This document shows positions 1 through 9,364 of a DNA stretch of 64,000 bases, piece after piece (within the stretch, counting starts at the first letter, position 1; each line of letters starts with the position of its first letter). The position numbers and the translations under genes are program-made. Below the pieces are notes generated by a model that saw only the letters and a list, made by a program, of their open reading frames with translations, searched no databases and was not told the origin of the DNA. This DNA is from Microbacterium sp. C7(2022) (lineage in GTDB: Bacteria; Actinomycetota; Actinomycetes; Actinomycetales; Microbacteriaceae): positions 124,001 through 188,000 of the forward strand of contig NZ_JAPEHV010000006.1 in NCBI RefSeq assembly GCF_028823665.1. The letters run 5' to 3'.

Positions 1-1232
1 AGCACGCGGTCGTGGAAGGCGAGGACGTGCTGTACGTCCTGCACAACGACGGTGCGCTCGACTTCGAACTCGTGCGAGTTGCGGCATCCGACCCTCAAGG
101 TACGCGAACCACCGTGATCGAACACAACCCAGGGACTCGACTGCTGGGAGTCTCGACGTTCCGCGATTGGGGCGTGGTGGGATACCGGCGCGACGGTCTG
201 GCGCGACTGGGTCTCCTCGACTATCACTCGCACGCCGTTGACGAACTTGCGTTCGACGAGCCACTGTATTCGGTCGGCGGTGGCGGCAATCCCGAGTGGG
301 CGCCACCCGTGCTGCGACTGTCGTACGGCTCGTTCATCACCCCGGGCAGCGTGTATGACCTCGACATCGCGTCGCGCACGCTGCACATGCGCAAGCAACA
401 GCCTGTGCTCGGGGGGTACTCGCCCGACGACTATGCACAGGCGCGCGTGTGGGCCACGGCAACCGACGGCACCCGTGTTCCCGTCTCGCTGGTATGGAAG
501 CGAGCGTTCGGGGAGGCCGGCTCAACCCCTCGCCCGTTGCACCTGTACGGATACGGATCGTACGAGCACTCGATCGATCCGGGGTTCTCCGTTGCCCGTC
601 TGTCAGAACTCGACCGCGGCGTGATCTTCGCGGTCGCCCACGTGCGCGGCGGCGGCGAAATGGGCCGTCAGTGGTACGAAGACGGCAAGCTGCTGAACAA
701 GCGCAACACCTTCACCGACTTCGTGGATGTGGCCCGCCACCTGGTAGATGCGGGATACACGACCCCGCAGCAGATGGTTGCCGAGGGAGGATCAGCCGGT
801 GGCCTGCTGATGGGGGCTGTCGCGAACCTCGCGCCGGACCTGTTCGCGGGCATCATCGCGGACGTTCCATTCGTCGACGCGCTGACGACGATCCTCGACC
901 CGTCGCTGCCGCTGACCGTCATCGAGTGGGACGAGTGGGGCGACCCGCTTCACAACGCCGATGTCTACGCGTACATGAAGTCCTACACGCCCTACGAGAA
1001 CGTGCGCTCCGACGTCACGTATCCGCGCATCCTCGCGGTCACCTCACTCAACGACACGCGCGTGCTGTACGTCGAGCCGGCCAAGTGGGTGGCTCGTCTG
1101 CGCGAGGTGGGCGCCGACGCGCTGCTCAAGTGCGAAATGGTGGCCGGGCACGGCGGCGTGAGCGGCCGGTACAACGCGTGGCGCGAGCGCGCGTTCGAAC
1201 TGGCCTGGATGTTCGACGTTCTCGACGTATAG
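1..1232 (+). CDS. ptrB: Oligopeptidase B / prolyl oligopeptidase family serine peptidase, 3' part
   Basis: The reading frame is open from the left edge, so the true start lies outside the window; about 409 codons of a protein that is usually near 700 residues are present. The C-terminal peptidase domain of family S9A is visible: nucleophile Ser (codon 792-794) in EGGSAGG, followed by the family block IIADVPFVDALTTILDPS and the acidic segment EWDEWGDP typical of oligopeptidase B, then Asp in LNDTRV and His in GHGGVSGRY. The enzyme is expected to cleave short peptides in the cytoplasm, after basic residues if it is a true oligopeptidase B. It converges on pfkA with a strong hairpin between the two stops. 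Confidence 0.93.
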   Translation, partial: HAVVEGEDVLYVLHNDGALDFELVRVAASDPQGTRTTVIEHNPGTRLLGVSTFRDWGVVGYRRDGLARLGLLDYHSHAVDELAFDEPLYSVGGGGNPEWAPPVLRLSYGSFITPGSVYDLDIASRTLHMRKQQPVLGGYSPDDYAQARVWATATDGTRVPVSLVWKRAFGEAGSTPRPLHLYGYGSYEHSIDPGFSVARLSELDRGVIFAVAHVRGGGEMGRQWYEDGKLLNKRNTFTDFVDVARHLVDAGYTTPQQMVAEGGSAGGLLMGAVANLAPDLFAGIIADVPFVDALTTILDPSLPLTVIEWDEWGDPLHNADVYAYMKSYTPYENVRSDVTYPRILAVTSLNDTRVLYVEPAKWVARLREVGADALLKCEMVAGHGGVSGRYNAWRERAFELAWMFDVLDV

Positions 1233-1246
1233 TCAGGCGGATGCCA

Positions 1247-1280
1247 CAAAGGGCGGCTCTTCGCAAAGAGCCGCCCTTTG
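1247..1280. terminator. Bidirectional hairpin terminator between ptrB and pfkA
   Basis: A perfect 15-bp inverted repeat (arms 1247-1261 and 1266-1280, loop CGCA) lies between two convergent stop codons. The arms begin with CAAA and end with TTTG, so either strand gives a short U-rich tail. The position fits a shared terminator. Confidence 0.88.
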
Positions 1281-1292
1281 TCGTCGCTGTGA

Positions 1293-2321
1293 CTAGCCGA
1301 ACAGTGCGGCTGCCTCGTCGTAGCGGTAGCGCGGAACCGTGTTGAGCTCGCCGAGCGCCTCGGCGAAGGGCACCCGCACGATGTCTGTGCCTCGCATAGC
1401 CACCATTTGACCCCAGGCCTGGTCGACGATGGCGTCGGCAGTGTGCAGACCCAGGCGCGTTGCGAGCACGCGATCGAACGCCGACGGCGACCCGCCACGC
1501 TGGATGTGCCCCAGCACGGTTGCGCGGGTCTCGATTCCGGTGATGCGCTCGATCTCGGGTGCGAGTACCTCGCTGATTCCTCCCAGGCGCGGGCGGTTGA
1601 ACGCGTCCAGACCCTTGTCGCTGTATGCCTCTTCCATGCCGGTGAGCGTGAATCCTTCGGACACGACGACAAGCGGCGCGCGGCCGCGATCGTGAGCCTT
1701 CGTGACGAGGTCGGCGATCTCGTCGATGGACTGCGGGACCTCAGGGATGCAGATGGCGTGGGCACCCGCAGCCATTCCGGCGTGCAGCGCGATCCAGCCC
1801 ACGTGTCGGCCCATCACCTCAGCCACCATGCAGCGCTGGTGCGAGTCGCCGGTCGTGCGGAGTCGATCCATCGCATCGGTGGCGATGTTCACGGCCGTGT
1901 CAAAACCGAAGGAGTAGTCGGTGGCGCGCAGATCGTTGTCGATCGTCTTGGGAACACCCAGCACGTTGATGCCGTCGTTCGCGAGGCGGTTGGCTGCGGC
2001 CAAGGTTCCCTCACCGCCGATGGCGATGATGCCGTCGATGCGGTGGCCGTACATCGTCTTGGCGATGTTCTCAGCGCCGCCGCGCGGACCCTCGTACGGG
2101 TTGGTACGGCTGGTACCGAGAATCGTGCCGCCGATCTTCGACAGGCCCTTCACGTCGTGGCGAGTGAGCGGGAAGAAGTCACCGTCGACCACGCCACGCC
2201 AGCCGTCGCGGATGCCGACGAACTCGATGTCGTATGCCGTCGTGCCCTTGAGCACGACGCCGCGGATGACGGCGTTGAGCCCGGGACAATCGCCGCCGCT
2301 GGTCAGGATGCCGATCTTCAT
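1293..2321 (-). CDS. pfkA: 6-phosphofructokinase
   Basis: 342 aa. Phosphorylates fructose 6-phosphate to fructose 1,6-bisphosphate in glycolysis. Visible family signatures: GGDCPGLN at residues 9-16, GGEGT at 102-106 and PKTIDND at 124-130. A Gly follows the acidic residue of GGEGT, as in ATP-dependent enzymes; PPi-dependent enzymes have Asp there. The Lys in PKTIDND occurs in the actinobacterial group of ATP enzymes as well as in PPi enzymes, so ATP is likely but not proven. The start was set at MKIGILTSGGD because the family begins there and GAGGACC lies just upstream; the open frame extends 17 codons further without support. Confidence 0.95.
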   Translation of the reverse strand: MKIGILTSGGDCPGLNAVIRGVVLKGTTAYDIEFVGIRDGWRGVVDGDFFPLTRHDVKGLSKIGGTILGTSRTNPYEGPRGGAENIAKTMYGHRIDGIIAIGGEGTLAAANRLANDGINVLGVPKTIDNDLRATDYSFGFDTAVNIATDAMDRLRTTGDSHQRCMVAEVMGRHVGWIALHAGMAAGAHAICIPEVPQSIDEIADLVTKAHDRGRAPLVVVSEGFTLTGMEEAYSDKGLDAFNRPRLGGISEVLAPEIERITGIETRATVLGHIQRGGSPSAFDRVLATRLGLHTADAIVDQAWGQMVAMRGTDIVRVPFAEALGELNTVPRYRYDEAAALFG

Positions 2322-2430
2322 TCTGTGGTCCTCGCTCGTGTCGGGTGAATCAGGTCGGCGACGCTGCCTCACCCGACATTAGCGCCGAGTCCTCCTCGGT
2401 GCTACACGGGCGGGCGGTGCCGACTCGAGG

Positions 2431-4584
2431 TTAATCGCCGCCCAGCGCGCGTCGCACCAGGTGCATCAGCGCGGAAAGCTGCACCGAATCGCTCGACTGA
2501 GGATCGACCGCTTCGCCATCGAGCGCACGCGCTGCCAGGCCCTGCTTGGAGTCGATGAGCTCGGCGATCTTCGTGTCGATCGTGTGCGCCGCGATGATGC
2601 GCCACGCCGTGACGGGCTCGTCTTGCCCGATACGGTGCACGCGGTCGATCGCCTGCGTCTGCTCCGCGGCTGTCCATGACAGCTCGGCGAGCACGACGTT
2701 CGACGCCGCCTGCAGGTTCACACCGACACCCGCGGCGGTCAGCGAGCACACCGCGACTCCCACGTCCGGGTCGTTATTGAACTCGTCGATCGCCTGCTGC
2801 CGCACCGCGGCCGTCTGATCGCCGCGCAGCGAGACCGATCTGACGCCGACACTGGCGAAGTGGCTCTCCGCGGCATCCATCACATCGATGTGCTTGGCGA
2901 AGAAGACCACCTTGCCCACCGAGCGCTGGAGCTGCGCGGCATAGTCGGCGGCAAGCAGCGCCTTGGCCTGGCCGATCTTGCGCACCATGGTGAAAACGTT
3001 CTCGGCTCCCGTGCCGGCGGCCTTGGACTCTTCGAGTTCGTTCTGCGCGACCAGTCGCACGATGTCGGTGTCGATCTCGCCCGGGGCCAACCCGCGATCT
3101 CCGCGAGCTTCGATGATGCGCCGGTAGCGACCCGCGAGTCGCTCCCCCAGTTCGCGCTCTGCGGCACGGATCGATCGGCCAAATTCGTCGTCCAGTTCGA
3201 CGGGAAGGTCGGCGATGAGCTTGTCGGGCAGATCGGCGGCGACGTCCTTCTTCTTGCGCCGAACGATCCCCATCGAGATCACCGCATCGCGCGCCTCGGG
3301 GTAGAACGCCTTGTCGGCGGGCGTCAGGCCCGTCTCATCGAGCTTCTCCATGAGAATCGGGCCAGGCTTTTCGCCGGTGGTCCAACCGAGGAATCGCCAG
3401 ATGGCGTCGAAGTCCTCGACGTCGTTGATCAGCGGCGTACCCGTGAGCGCCATGAGCAACGGATCGCGCACCTGCTCGCGAATGCGCGATGCCAGAGCGA
3501 GGACATTCTGGGAGCGCTGCGAGGTGAGGTTCTTGATGAAATGCGCCTCATCGACCACCATGCCGCGAAGCCCCAGTGCCGACAGCCACGACAGGTGCCG
3601 GTCGAGAATTTCGTAGTTGACGATGAACACATCCGCGAACGCGTCGATGCTCTCGCCGTCACCCTGAATGACGGTCGCCCGCCGCTGCGGAGTCCACCGT
3701 TCGACTTCGCGCGCCCAGTTCATCTTCACCACGTTGGGAACGACGACCAGTAAGGGGTACGCATCGGCGACGGATGCCGCGAGAACAGATTCCGCGGTCT
3801 TACCCAACCCGGGCTCATCCGCCAGCAGGAACGTGCGATGCCCCTGACGCACCGACTCGAGGAACCGCGATTGGTGCACCATGACCTCGAGCCCCTTGGG
3901 CGAGAGGCGGTCGTACTCGGGCACGGGAGGAAGTTCCATCGAGGCATGGTTACCGCCCGCGCCGGTTTCGAATGCCTTGTACAGCGGCCCCATGAGCTCC
4001 CAGCCATCGAGCCGGCGCCGCGGCGTGTCCTTGGGGGCGCGCAGCGCAAGGTCGGGCGCGAGGAAGGGATTCGACATTTGACGCGCTTCGACCTGGGCGG
4101 GAACCACCTGTCGATCTGCCAACGCGGCCGGCACCACCGGGGCGGCTTGCGGCTTCGCATCGGTGATGATCAGCTCATCCGGCGGCAGTTCGGCACCCGA
4201 CTCCAGCAGCCAGTCGCGGCGCATGCGCCGGGCCACGGGCGAGGTGGCCTGGTCGACTTCGAGCAGTTGGATCAGGGAGGTGTCACGGGCCGCGGTCTTG
4301 GCGAGAATCGTCGCCACGCCGTCGAGCCGCTTGAGCAGTTCGACCCGCGCGGACTCGGCGATCTCGGTGTCAGCCTTGACACGGGCGCGCTCTTCGCGGA
4401 CGAGGAACGCGATCACCTGGAACTTGACGCGATTGGTAGGCCCCAGCTTGCCGCGCTGCGACTTCGCTTCGATCTCGCGCACCTTGCGCGCGAGGATCGG
4501 GATGATGGGGGCTTCGTCGTCGCGACGCGAGGTCGAAGTCTTCCTGCGTCGTGCGGACGACTGGGCGGACGCCGTGGTCGGCAT
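2431..4584 (-). CDS. SNF2-family DEAD/DEAH-box helicase
   Basis: 717 aa. A Swi2/Snf2-type ATPase that would translocate on double-stranded DNA. N-terminal ~230 residues are unlike the catalytic core and rich in charged helix. The core shows the P-loop DEPGLGKT (256-263), motif II DEAH in VVDEAHFIKN, a TGTP motif III region and, in the C-terminal lobe, the SNF2 block QAIDRVHRIGQDEPV (motif VI). The start is fixed by a strong AGGAGGAG Shine-Dalgarno 4 nt before ATG 4584; the open frame runs 43 codons further upstream without support. It stands alone, with no methylase or nuclease partner beside it, so its substrate (repair, transcription recycling or defence) cannot be told from context. Confidence 0.9.
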   Translation of the reverse strand: MPTTASAQSSARRRKTSTSRRDDEAPIIPILARKVREIEAKSQRGKLGPTNRVKFQVIAFLVREERARVKADTEIAESARVELLKRLDGVATILAKTAARDTSLIQLLEVDQATSPVARRMRRDWLLESGAELPPDELIITDAKPQAAPVVPAALADRQVVPAQVEARQMSNPFLAPDLALRAPKDTPRRRLDGWELMGPLYKAFETGAGGNHASMELPPVPEYDRLSPKGLEVMVHQSRFLESVRQGHRTFLLADEPGLGKTAESVLAASVADAYPLLVVVPNVVKMNWAREVERWTPQRRATVIQGDGESIDAFADVFIVNYEILDRHLSWLSALGLRGMVVDEAHFIKNLTSQRSQNVLALASRIREQVRDPLLMALTGTPLINDVEDFDAIWRFLGWTTGEKPGPILMEKLDETGLTPADKAFYPEARDAVISMGIVRRKKKDVAADLPDKLIADLPVELDDEFGRSIRAAERELGERLAGRYRRIIEARGDRGLAPGEIDTDIVRLVAQNELEESKAAGTGAENVFTMVRKIGQAKALLAADYAAQLQRSVGKVVFFAKHIDVMDAAESHFASVGVRSVSLRGDQTAAVRQQAIDEFNNDPDVGVAVCSLTAAGVGVNLQAASNVVLAELSWTAAEQTQAIDRVHRIGQDEPVTAWRIIAAHTIDTKIAELIDSKQGLAARALDGEAVDPQSSDSVQLSALMHLVRRALGGD

Positions 4585-4605
4585 GCTCCTCCTGAGCGTG
4601 AGATT

Positions 4606-4636
4606 CCGGCTTCGCCGGCGGGTGCCGGCTTCGCCG
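4606..4636. repeat. Two tandem CCGGCTTCGCCG mini-hairpins
   Basis: CCGGC-TTC-GCCGG at 4606-4618 and a near copy around 4624-4636 lie in the presumed 5' leader of the helicase gene, about 20-50 nt before its start. They could be a small structured leader or chance GC-rich palindromes. Nothing else is recognised in 4585-4782. Confidence 0.4.
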
Positions 4637-4782
4637 ACAGTGCTATGTGCATCCGCGGGCGGCGGTGCCGTCACGAACGCGGATTCGGAACCTGTACCGA
4701 CGGCCGCGGGCACTCGCTTCTGCGAGCTGCGACGTCGCCTGGTGGTGTTCCGCGGCTCAGTCTAGCGGAAACACCGCGGGGT

Positions 4783-5682
4783 TCACTCCCGGCCCGCGTA
4801 GGCGCGCTGCCAGCGTGAGAGCGTTTCGGGATCATCGGTGACAATTCCGTCCACCCCCAGTGCCGTCATCGCCTCCCATTGACTGTCGCTGTTGAGCGTG
4901 TACACGACAACGCGCTTGCCGGCATCGTGGAGTTCGTCCACGATTTCGGGGCGGGCGTTCACCGCGCGGGAGCTCACGATGATCCCCGGCACCTGCGCCT
5001 CGTTCGTGGCGACCACGATGTCATCGGGCAGGGCACTGAGAACGAGGAGGCGAGAGATACGCTCATCCGCGGCCGCTACCTCCGCCAACGTCATGGCATC
5101 GAAGCTCGCGACGACGACCTGACGCTCGAGATCTGTTGCCACGACCGCGTCAACGAGCGACGCCGCGGCCTCAGGGGTCCACTGGCCCTTCAGTTCGAGA
5201 ATCGCCCGACCGTTGTAGGCGCGGAGCAAGTCGAGCACCTCCTCGAGGGTGGGAACTCCCACGCCGGTGAATTCTGACGAGAACCACGAGCCCGCGTCGA
5301 GCGCACGCACCTGGTCGAGCGTGAGGTCGCACACGCATCCGGTTCCGTCCGTCGTCCGATCCACCGTCGCATCGTGCATGAGCACGGCGTGCTGGTCTGA
5401 TGTGAGGGCGACATCCACTTCGACGTAGCCATAACCGCCGGCTACCGCCGATCGAATCGCGGGAATGGTGTTCTCCGGCGCGGTTGCACCGCCGCCGCGA
5501 TGACTCGCGATGAATGCCTCGTCGCCGGGGCTCCGCGCGTCCCCCCACAACTCCCCCGGACTCACCCTCGCCGGGCTCGCACCGAGGAACGCGATGACGA
5601 TGCTGGCGACGGCCAGCACGCACACCACCAGGAGCGAGTGTGCCTGCGCACGGGCGCGCGCGGGCAGCAATCGGTCGGGCAT
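4783..5682 (-). CDS. Glycerophosphodiester phosphodiesterase, membrane-anchored or secreted
   Basis: 299 aa. Hydrolyses glycerophosphodiesters to glycerol 3-phosphate and an alcohol. GDPD motifs are present: HRGG (start of the TIM barrel), the E/NTIPA region, EVDV, and HDATVDRTTDGTG with the second catalytic His. Residues ~15-37 form one hydrophobic segment after an Arg-rich start, i.e. an uncleaved signal anchor or signal peptide, so the barrel lies outside the membrane. The start has a CGGAGGAC ribosome site 7 nt upstream. It follows coaBC by 77 nt on the same strand, but a functional link is not evident. Confidence 0.92.
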   Translation of the reverse strand: MPDRLLPARARAQAHSLLVVCVLAVASIVIAFLGASPARVSPGELWGDARSPGDEAFIASHRGGGATAPENTIPAIRSAVAGGYGYVEVDVALTSDQHAVLMHDATVDRTTDGTGCVCDLTLDQVRALDAGSWFSSEFTGVGVPTLEEVLDLLRAYNGRAILELKGQWTPEAAASLVDAVVATDLERQVVVASFDAMTLAEVAAADERISRLLVLSALPDDIVVATNEAQVPGIIVSSRAVNARPEIVDELHDAGKRVVVYTLNSDSQWEAMTALGVDGIVTDDPETLSRWQRAYAGRE

Positions 5683-5759
5683 CGGGCATGTCCTCCGGGT
5701 CGTTCGCCGCGTCTTCTTCGACGCGGTGCGACCACTCTACATGCGCTGTTACCTTTTCG

Positions 5760-7019
5760 TTACTTTTCTTCGTCGCGATTCCTGCGAGTGGCGGCAACCG
5801 CGTCCCACAGGCCCTCGGCGGTCGTGCGTTTCGTGCCGCTGACCTGGCCCGTAACCTCCCCCGCAGCGTCGAGGAACATCAGCGTGTTGTCCTCGGCTTC
5901 GAAGGCTTGGTGCCACCCCACCTCGTTGACTGCGAGCAGATCGACACCTTTCCGGCGCGCTTTGCGGGCCGCCCGTTCGACGAGCGACTCCCCCTCCGCC
6001 GGTGTTTCAGCGGCGAACCCCACGAAGATCTGTCCGGAGCGACGTTCGGCGACCAACTCGGCCAGCACATCCTCGGTTTCGACGAGATGAAGGGTGAGTC
6101 CAGACCCACCCACCGAGTCCTTTGTGATCTTGCGATCTGCCATGTCGGCGGGGCGGTAGTCGGCGACGGCCGCGACCATCACCACCACGTCGGCAGCGCT
6201 CGCCGAGCGGCGCATCGCGACCGCGAGTTCGCTCGTCGTACCCACCCGCTGGATCTCGATCGCAGGATGACGGGATGCTTCTGCGAGCACCCCGTCGTCC
6301 ACGTGCGCGGCGACAAGGGTGACCTCGGCGCCACGATCGGCGGCTGCGAGTGCGACGGCCGCACCCTGCCGTCCGCTGGACCGATTGCCCAGATAGCGCA
6401 CCGGATCGAGTGGTTCCCGCGTTCCTCCGGTCGAGACCACGACACGAAGACCCGCGAGATCCTGCGCATGCTCGTCTGATACGGGCATCGCTGCGGCGCT
6501 CGCAATGACCACGGCGGCGGCGGCGATCGCTTCGGGCTCGCTCATGCGTCCCGCGCCGCTGTCTCCCCCGGTGAGCTCTCCCGACTCGGGGCCGATGACG
6601 TGCACGCCGCGCGCGCGCAGAGTGGCGACATTCGCTACCGTGGCCGGGTGTTGCCACATCTCGGTGTGCATCGCGGGGGCCACGACGACAGGGGCGCGCG
6701 TGGCGAGGAGCGTCGTGCCGACCAGGTTGTCGGCGATGCCCGCAGCCATCTTCGCCAGGGTGTTGGCCGTCGCGGGAGCCACGACGATCAGATCAGCGCG
6801 CTGCCCGAGGCTCACGTGTCGCACCTGCGCGACGTCGTCGTGAACCGACACCGTCACCGGGTTCCGGCTGATCGCCTCCCACGTCGGCAGGCCAACGAAC
6901 CGCAGCGCATCCTCGGTCGGGACGACATGCACGTCGTGGCCGTCTTTGATGAGAAGGCGCACGAGATGCACAGACTTGTAGGCGGCGATCCCCCCGGTCA
7001 CGGCAACGACGATGAACAC
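5760..7019 (-). CDS. coaBC: Bifunctional phosphopantothenoylcysteine decarboxylase / phosphopantothenate-cysteine ligase
   Basis: 419 aa, GTG start. Catalyses two steps of coenzyme A synthesis. The N-terminal CoaC flavoprotein has VTGGIAAYK, the catalytic His68 in VRHVSLG, APATANT and PAMHTEMW (115-122). The C-terminal CoaB half starts near residue 190 with STGGTREPLDPVRYLGNRSSG and shows KITKD and GFAAET. The flap that carries an active-site Cys in E. coli (Gly-x-Cys-Gly) reads GDSGAGRM here (152-159) and lacks Cys, a variation I believe is shared with other actinobacterial CoaBC. It lies 34 nt after the half-length aldehyde dehydrogenase gene, probably on the same transcript. Confidence 0.96.
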   Translation of the reverse strand: MFIVVAVTGGIAAYKSVHLVRLLIKDGHDVHVVPTEDALRFVGLPTWEAISRNPVTVSVHDDVAQVRHVSLGQRADLIVVAPATANTLAKMAAGIADNLVGTTLLATRAPVVVAPAMHTEMWQHPATVANVATLRARGVHVIGPESGELTGGDSGAGRMSEPEAIAAAAVVIASAAAMPVSDEHAQDLAGLRVVVSTGGTREPLDPVRYLGNRSSGRQGAAVALAAADRGAEVTLVAAHVDDGVLAEASRHPAIEIQRVGTTSELAVAMRRSASAADVVVMVAAVADYRPADMADRKITKDSVGGSGLTLHLVETEDVLAELVAERRSGQIFVGFAAETPAEGESLVERAARKARRKGVDLLAVNEVGWHQAFEAEDNTLMFLDAAGEVTGQVSGTKRTTAEGLWDAVAATRRNRDEEK

Positions 7020-7053
7020 TCGTCGATCTTCGCACGTACGCCGCGGGCGCGGC

Positions 7054-7914
7054 CTACTTCATGCTCTTCGTATGCCACACGGTCTTGGTTTCGGTGAATG
7101 CCGCGATGCGTTGCAGGCTGGGCGCGGCATCCGTCCCCGATTCGGGTGGGAGCACCCGCATCAGAGTCTGCGCAGCAGCGATCTGCAGATCCACCCAGTC
7201 GATCTCCCCCGCTCCGGCCAGATCCAGCGCATGCACGTCGGCGTGCGAAGCCAGCCAGGGCGCGATCTCGGCGGGCGAACCGGTGAGCACGTTGACCGTG
7301 CCGGGCGGCACGTCCGAGGTCGCAAGCACCTCGCTGAGGGAGATGGCGCTGAGCGGATGCTGCGAAGAGGCGATCACCACGACAGTGTTTCCCGTCACCA
7401 GCGGCGGTGCGATCACCGAAACCAGGCCGAGCAGCGACGAATCCTGCGGCGCGACCACGGCCACCACTCCGGTGGGCTCGGGTACCGAGATGTTGAAGAA
7501 CGACCCTGCGACCGGATTGCCGCCGCCGGCGACCTGCCCGAACTTGTCGCACCATCCCGCGTACCAGACCCACCGGTCGATGGCCTCATCGACCTCGGCT
7601 GCGGCGACGGACTTACCGACCCCGGTCTGCGCGATGATCTCGTCGATGAACTGCCCGCGGCGCCCTTCGAGTACCTCGGCCACGCGGTACAGCACCTGTC
7701 CACGGTTGTACGCGGTTGCGCCCGACCATGCGCCGAAGGCGCCGAGCGCCGCGGCCACGGCATCCCGAGCATCCTTCCTCGACGCCTGCGCCGCATTGGC
7801 GAGAAAGCCGCCCTTCGCCGTGTGCACCTCGTACGTGCGTCCCGACTCGCTCCGAGGGAAGGCCCCGCCGATGAACAGCTTGTATGTCTTCGGCACCGAC
7901 AGCCGCGTGCTCAT
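7054..7914 (-). CDS. Half-length, non-catalytic aldehyde dehydrogenase-like protein (ALDH16-type second domain)
   Basis: 286 aa against about 480 for an ordinary aldehyde dehydrogenase. It aligns with the N-terminal NAD-binding part (the segment running GVVAVVAPQDSSLL to LVTGNTVVV and DVPPGTVNVLTG) and then stops. The catalytic Glu loop and the whole catalytic domain with its Cys are missing. The start ATG overlaps the stop of the full-length aldehyde dehydrogenase as ATGA, so the two are almost certainly made together. Together they total 765 residues with the order catalytic domain then truncated domain, as in the fused ALDH16 family. A structural or regulatory partner role is inferred; it is not a random truncation, because the frame is intact and coupled. 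Confidence 0.85.
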   Translation of the reverse strand: MSTRLSVPKTYKLFIGGAFPRSESGRTYEVHTAKGGFLANAAQASRKDARDAVAAALGAFGAWSGATAYNRGQVLYRVAEVLEGRRGQFIDEIIAQTGVGKSVAAAEVDEAIDRWVWYAGWCDKFGQVAGGGNPVAGSFFNISVPEPTGVVAVVAPQDSSLLGLVSVIAPPLVTGNTVVVIASSQHPLSAISLSEVLATSDVPPGTVNVLTGSPAEIAPWLASHADVHALDLAGAGEIDWVDLQIAAAQTLMRVLPPESGTDAAPSLQRIAAFTETKTVWHTKSMK

Positions 7915-9350
7915 GCTGCCCCCTTCAGATAAGCCAGCAAACCGTGGCGCCCGCCCTCGCGACCGAACCCCGACTCCTTGTACCCACCGAACGGGCTCGC
8001 GGGATCGAAGCGGTTGAAGGTGTTCGCCCAGATCACCCCCGCGCGCAGCTTGTCAGCCACCGCGAGGATGCGTGATCCCTTGTCAGACCAGACACCCGCA
8101 GACAGACCGTACGGAGTGTTGTTCGCCTTCGCGATCGCCTCGGCGGGAGTGCGGAAGGTGAGCACCGAGAGCACCGGTCCGAAGATCTCATCGCGCGCGA
8201 TGCGATGACTCGTCTGCACGTCGGTGAAGATGGTCGGGGCGAACCAGAATCCCTTGTCGGGGATCACGCAGTCCGCGCTCCACCGCACGGCCCCCTCTTC
8301 TTCGCCGATGCGACTGAGCTCGCGCACCCGCTCCAACTGCTCTTTCGAGTTGATCGCACCGATGTCGGTGTTCTTGTCGAGTGGGTCGCCCAGCCGCAGG
8401 GTCGACAGTCGGGCCTTGAGCCGCTCGACCACCTCGTCGTGGATGGACTCCTGAACGACGAGGCGGCTGCCGGCGCAGCACACCTGGCCCTGATTGAAGA
8501 AGATCCCCGTGACGATTCCGTCGATCGCCTGCTCGATAGGGGCGTCGTCGAAGATGATGTTCGCCGCTTTCCCCCCGAGTTCGAGAGTCACCTTCTTGTC
8601 GGTTCCGGCCACGGCGCGCGCGATGTCTCGGCCGACGGGCGTCGAACCGGTGAACGCCACTTTGTCCACGTCGGGATGCCGCACCAAAGACGCCCCGGTC
8701 GCCCCGGCTCCCGTGATGATGTTGACGACGCCCGGCGGCAGATCTGCCTGTTGCAGAATCTCCGCGAACAACAGGGCGGTCAGCGGCGTCGTTTCGGCGG
8801 GCTTGAGCACGACGGTGTTGCCGGCGGCGAGTGCGGGCGCGATCTTCCACGCGAGCATCAGCAACGGGAAGTTCCACGGAATGACTTGCGCGGCGACGCC
8901 GAGTGCGCGGGGCGCTGGCCCCAGGCCGGCATAGTCGAGCTTGTCGGCCCACCCTGCGTAGTAGAAGAACCATGCCGCGACCAGGGGCACGTCCACGTCG
9001 CGGCTCTCTTTGATCGGCTTGCCGTTGTCGAGGCTTTCAGCAACGGCGAGTTCTCGCGCACGTTCCTGCACAAGCCGGGCGATGCGGAACAGATACTTCC
9101 CGCGATCCCGACCGCTCATTCGCGACCATGTCTTGTCGTAGGCGCGTCTCGCGGCCGCCACCGCGGCATCGACATCCTCGTCGGACGCCGCCGCGACAGA
9201 TGCGATGCGCGACTCGTCGGCGGGTGAGATCGTGTCGAACGATTCACCCTGCCCTGGGCGGAATTCGCCGTCAATGAACAGTCCGTATTCGTCGCGCAGC
9301 CGTAAAATCGCGCGAGACTCGGGAGCGGGTGCGTAGTCGAGAAAGGCCAT
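7911..9350 (-). CDS. Aldehyde dehydrogenase (catalytic, ALDH16-type first domain)
   Basis: 479 aa, normal length. NAD(P)-dependent oxidation of an aldehyde to the acid. Catalytic Glu257 is in LELGGK and catalytic Cys291 in FFNQGQVCCAG; the cofactor site GSTPVG and the proton relay PWNFP are present. The start was placed at MAFLDYAPAPES because the family begins there; the longer open frame overlaps deoC. It begins 14 nt after deoC, and DeoC releases acetaldehyde, so acetaldehyde or a related short aldehyde is a reasonable substrate (inference). Its stop overlaps the start of the half-length partner by ATGA. Confidence 0.95.
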   Translation of the reverse strand: MAFLDYAPAPESRAILRLRDEYGLFIDGEFRPGQGESFDTISPADESRIASVAAASDEDVDAAVAAARRAYDKTWSRMSGRDRGKYLFRIARLVQERARELAVAESLDNGKPIKESRDVDVPLVAAWFFYYAGWADKLDYAGLGPAPRALGVAAQVIPWNFPLLMLAWKIAPALAAGNTVVLKPAETTPLTALLFAEILQQADLPPGVVNIITGAGATGASLVRHPDVDKVAFTGSTPVGRDIARAVAGTDKKVTLELGGKAANIIFDDAPIEQAIDGIVTGIFFNQGQVCCAGSRLVVQESIHDEVVERLKARLSTLRLGDPLDKNTDIGAINSKEQLERVRELSRIGEEEGAVRWSADCVIPDKGFWFAPTIFTDVQTSHRIARDEIFGPVLSVLTFRTPAEAIAKANNTPYGLSAGVWSDKGSRILAVADKLRAGVIWANTFNRFDPASPFGGYKESGFGREGGRHGLLAYLKGAA

Positions 9351-9364
9351 GATGTCCCGTTCGT

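Noticed and set aside
2402-2749. Small 115-codon minus-strand gene after the helicase
   Set aside because: It overlaps the helicase C-terminus in another frame and is an Arg-rich shadow.
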